A stretch of DNA of 64,000 nt from Lucifuga dentata (lineage: Eukaryota > Chordata > Actinopteri > Ophidiiformes > Bythitidae), in NCBI GenBank assembly GCA_014773175.1, contig VXCM01005557.1:1-64000 (forward strand). The letters run 5' to 3'. This document shows positions 61,910 to 64,000 of the stretch, in pieces. The position numbers were made by a program, and so were the translations under genes. The notes beneath the pieces are model-generated. The model ran no database searches and had not been told where the DNA came from. It saw only the letters and a program-made list of their open reading frames with translations. The first letter of the stretch is position 1. The number at the start of each line of letters is the position of its first letter.

Positions 61910-63293
61910 CCCCTCCTAAGGCATGTCATCCAGCTCTAATCAAGCAGAAAATGGTCATAAATATTTCTTTCTGCTAGATTTCACATTCACATTTCACGCA
62001 GGGACATGATATTTTCCCCCTTACCTCCAGGGAGTAGCTAATGAAAAAAACAGTTACTTATATTCAAGGCTCATGTTCCTTCAGTCAGATGCAGGACATA
62101 TTCCCAGTATGCAGAGAAAAAACAAGGGAGGACGGAGAAAAGAGGAGGGGGCAGACATAAAGGACTGTCTTATTTTCTGTGCCATTTGCTGGCTCGTACT
62201 TCCACGGCCGTCCCATTACATCATGTCAAAGACTGTAAACAAGCAAATAACAACACAGCAGCGGCGGCGGCTACGCTGAGGGAGCCGCACGCCGCCCTGC
62301 TGCTGCGGAGGAGAAAAAAACATTTGTTTTTATTGTCCATTTAAATAATATATTTTGAGGAAAAGGTTGAATGAGGATTTATGCGAAGCAATGTTTCTGG
62401 CCTGGCTAAGTATTTATGGCACATGTCATTCACAGGATGCGGAGGTACCATCACCGTTATTTATGACCAGACATCCCATCATGGCATATCATTCTCTAAA
62501 TGGTATACAGCTATTCGCCAGTGAATACCGACCCGTGCCATTTTTCTCTCAAATAGAGGCCACGTCACTGCTGAACGCACTGGAGAGTTGTTATTAATCA
62601 CTGATACACACTTTGATGGGTGAATACATGTCAAACAACCAAATTTACGCTGACAGAGCTACACACAGGGCGTCTGTCCTGCATATTTACTTCACTGAAG
62701 GCTCATTTGATCATCAGCGTCGGTGATTTATCATGTTCTGCCCCGCGTGCCAAAAAAACAGAGCTGCCATGTTTTTCCGTGTCATCAGAAAAGGGACGGA
62801 TTGAGCTCCAGCGTGGTCATAACTGAAACGTCAATACTGCTTCAACGCTGCTCGTATGAGATTTAATTAAATATTTAAAGGACAATTCCAGTTGTTTGCA
62901 ACCTTGGACTATTTCAGATTTGATCATAACGGAGGTTGATTACACTTCGCTTTCTACTTTCATTCAACAACTTCAAAAATGTACATAATGTCTACCAAAA
63001 TAAAACACACAGCAACAGTGCTGCGTTTGACGTAAACTCAGAATTTCCAACCTCCAACTAAAAAGTCAAAGAAAACACCCCTTCAATTCAGAATTCTTAC
63101 TTGGCAAGTTTCCTCAACCCCAAATTCAGTATTGAAGCCAATTCAATATGGCTGCTGACACCGTAAATACTGTTTTCTCTATTAAAAATGCATCTTTAGA
63201 AACATTTTCTTTAAAATAAATCAGCATACAGACAGTAACAAGTTAAACATATAACACTGGCAATGCAGGAACTGTTTTCTTTATTAAAGGACC

Positions 63294-63870
63294 ATACCAC
63301 CCATTTTACATGTTTAAGTCTAATATATTCAGTTTTCATACATGTAACATTACTGACAATCATTTCCCAAAGCATGCTACTGGAACGGTGAATTAAAAAT
63401 GTTTTTCCTACCTTCCAGACCTCCATTGGTTTCAGTTCATTCTGCTATTAAAATCAACTTGTTGATACTGTAAACGTTCTTGGGATAGGTAATCCATCAT
63501 CACCAACAAGACGTGTATTCAGGTTTTTTTAGAAGTTATGTAATTTTAGTGTTTAAGCTCAATAAAAAGCGTGGAGTGAATGTATGCCTCCACCGGGGAA
63601 TATAGTCCCAAAAGAAGACCTGCGTTTATGGAAAAATTTAAAGGACCGTGACTTCATAAGGCTGTGTAACTATTAGCAGGAGAAACATGGATTTTTAAGG
63701 TGGGTGTATCACTTGAATATTTGATTTAGAAAGATTAAGAGATTTAGCAAAATATCAGGGAATCTGAAATACGGTTTTATCCTTTGGGAAATGATTGTCA
63801 GTAACGTAACACGTATGAAAAATAAATATATTAGGCTCAAACATGCAAAATGGCCAGTATGGTCCTTTAA
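63294..63870 (-). mobile_element. TTAA-flanked MITE, copy 6
   Basis: 577 bases, inverted relative to copy 1, ends intact, internal sequence almost identical to the other young copies. Confidence 0.9.
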
Positions 63871-64000
63871 CAAACAGCACTGAATGCTGGGGGTGGAGGG
63901 GCTATCTGTCTGTCTGTTTTGATTATAGGAGTAAAAATGTTTGACGTGTTGCCATAGAAACAGCTGGCTTGTTATCAAAAGGGTTTGTACCTTTTGGATC

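Larger units (their letters stand above)
34939..64000. other. Intron or upstream region of foxp1 before exon A
   Basis: 29 kb without a recognised exon. It holds the densest set of mobile elements in the window (MITE copies 3-6, foldbacks, LINE tails), the 528-N gap and several single-N joins. Stretches such as 41850-43600, 44870-45376, 49400-50560, 54400-56540 and 61210-63000 hold only microsatellites or nothing recognisable. Confidence 0.55.

Noticed and set aside
62230..62310. CAG/CGG-rich stretch considered as the missing upstream foxp1 exon ending in a Gln run
   Set aside because: No frame gives the expected residues before a donor on the minus strand.

Overview
The window is vertebrate nuclear DNA, almost certainly from a teleost fish. 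Five short exons on the minus strand encode the glutamine-rich N-terminal part of a FOXP-family forkhead transcription factor. They sit in AT-leaning, repeat-rich introns full of (CA)n, (GA)n and poly-A tracts and fish-type MITEs and LINE remnants. There are no bacterial-type operons, and nearly all other open frames are chance frames or repeat pieces. The residues fit FOXP1 best (for example [47 protein letters not shown]), so the gene is called foxp1. The a/b paralogue and the species cannot be decided from the sequence.

Layout, read in the direction of transcription from high to low coordinates: 34939-64000 is upstream intron with one 528-base N gap. Then come exon A (34819-34938), a 20-kb intron, exon B (14711-14848), a short intron carrying a 5'-truncated L1, exon C (13432-13530), exon D (9974-10124) and exon E (2849-3100, with an assembly duplication inside it). 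1-2848 is the next intron. Exon phases join perfectly from A to E and give about 232 residues of the polyglutamine-rich region. The start codon, the zinc finger, the leucine zipper and the forkhead domain lie outside the window or were not found.

The introns are a record of mobile-element activity: six near-identical copies and three old remnants of a 0.56-0.59-kb TTAA-flanked MITE, a hAT-like element with an 8-bp target duplication, an L1 fragment with a 17-bp duplication, an RTE-like fragment with a 16-bp duplication, several foldback elements (one with a tRNA-like segment in its loop, one flanked by a perfect 16-bp duplication) and other DNA-transposon-like repeats.

The most interesting biology is at the foxp1 splice sites. 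Exon D's acceptor is preceded by a (UG)n tract in place of a normal pyrimidine tract. Exon A's donor is embedded in a 17-bp tandem repeat that copies the donor several times. A strong technical signal is also present: 31 single-N joins, ten of them flanked by exact or near-exact 61-66-base duplications. These are unmerged contig ends and not real tandem duplications; one of them breaks exon E.
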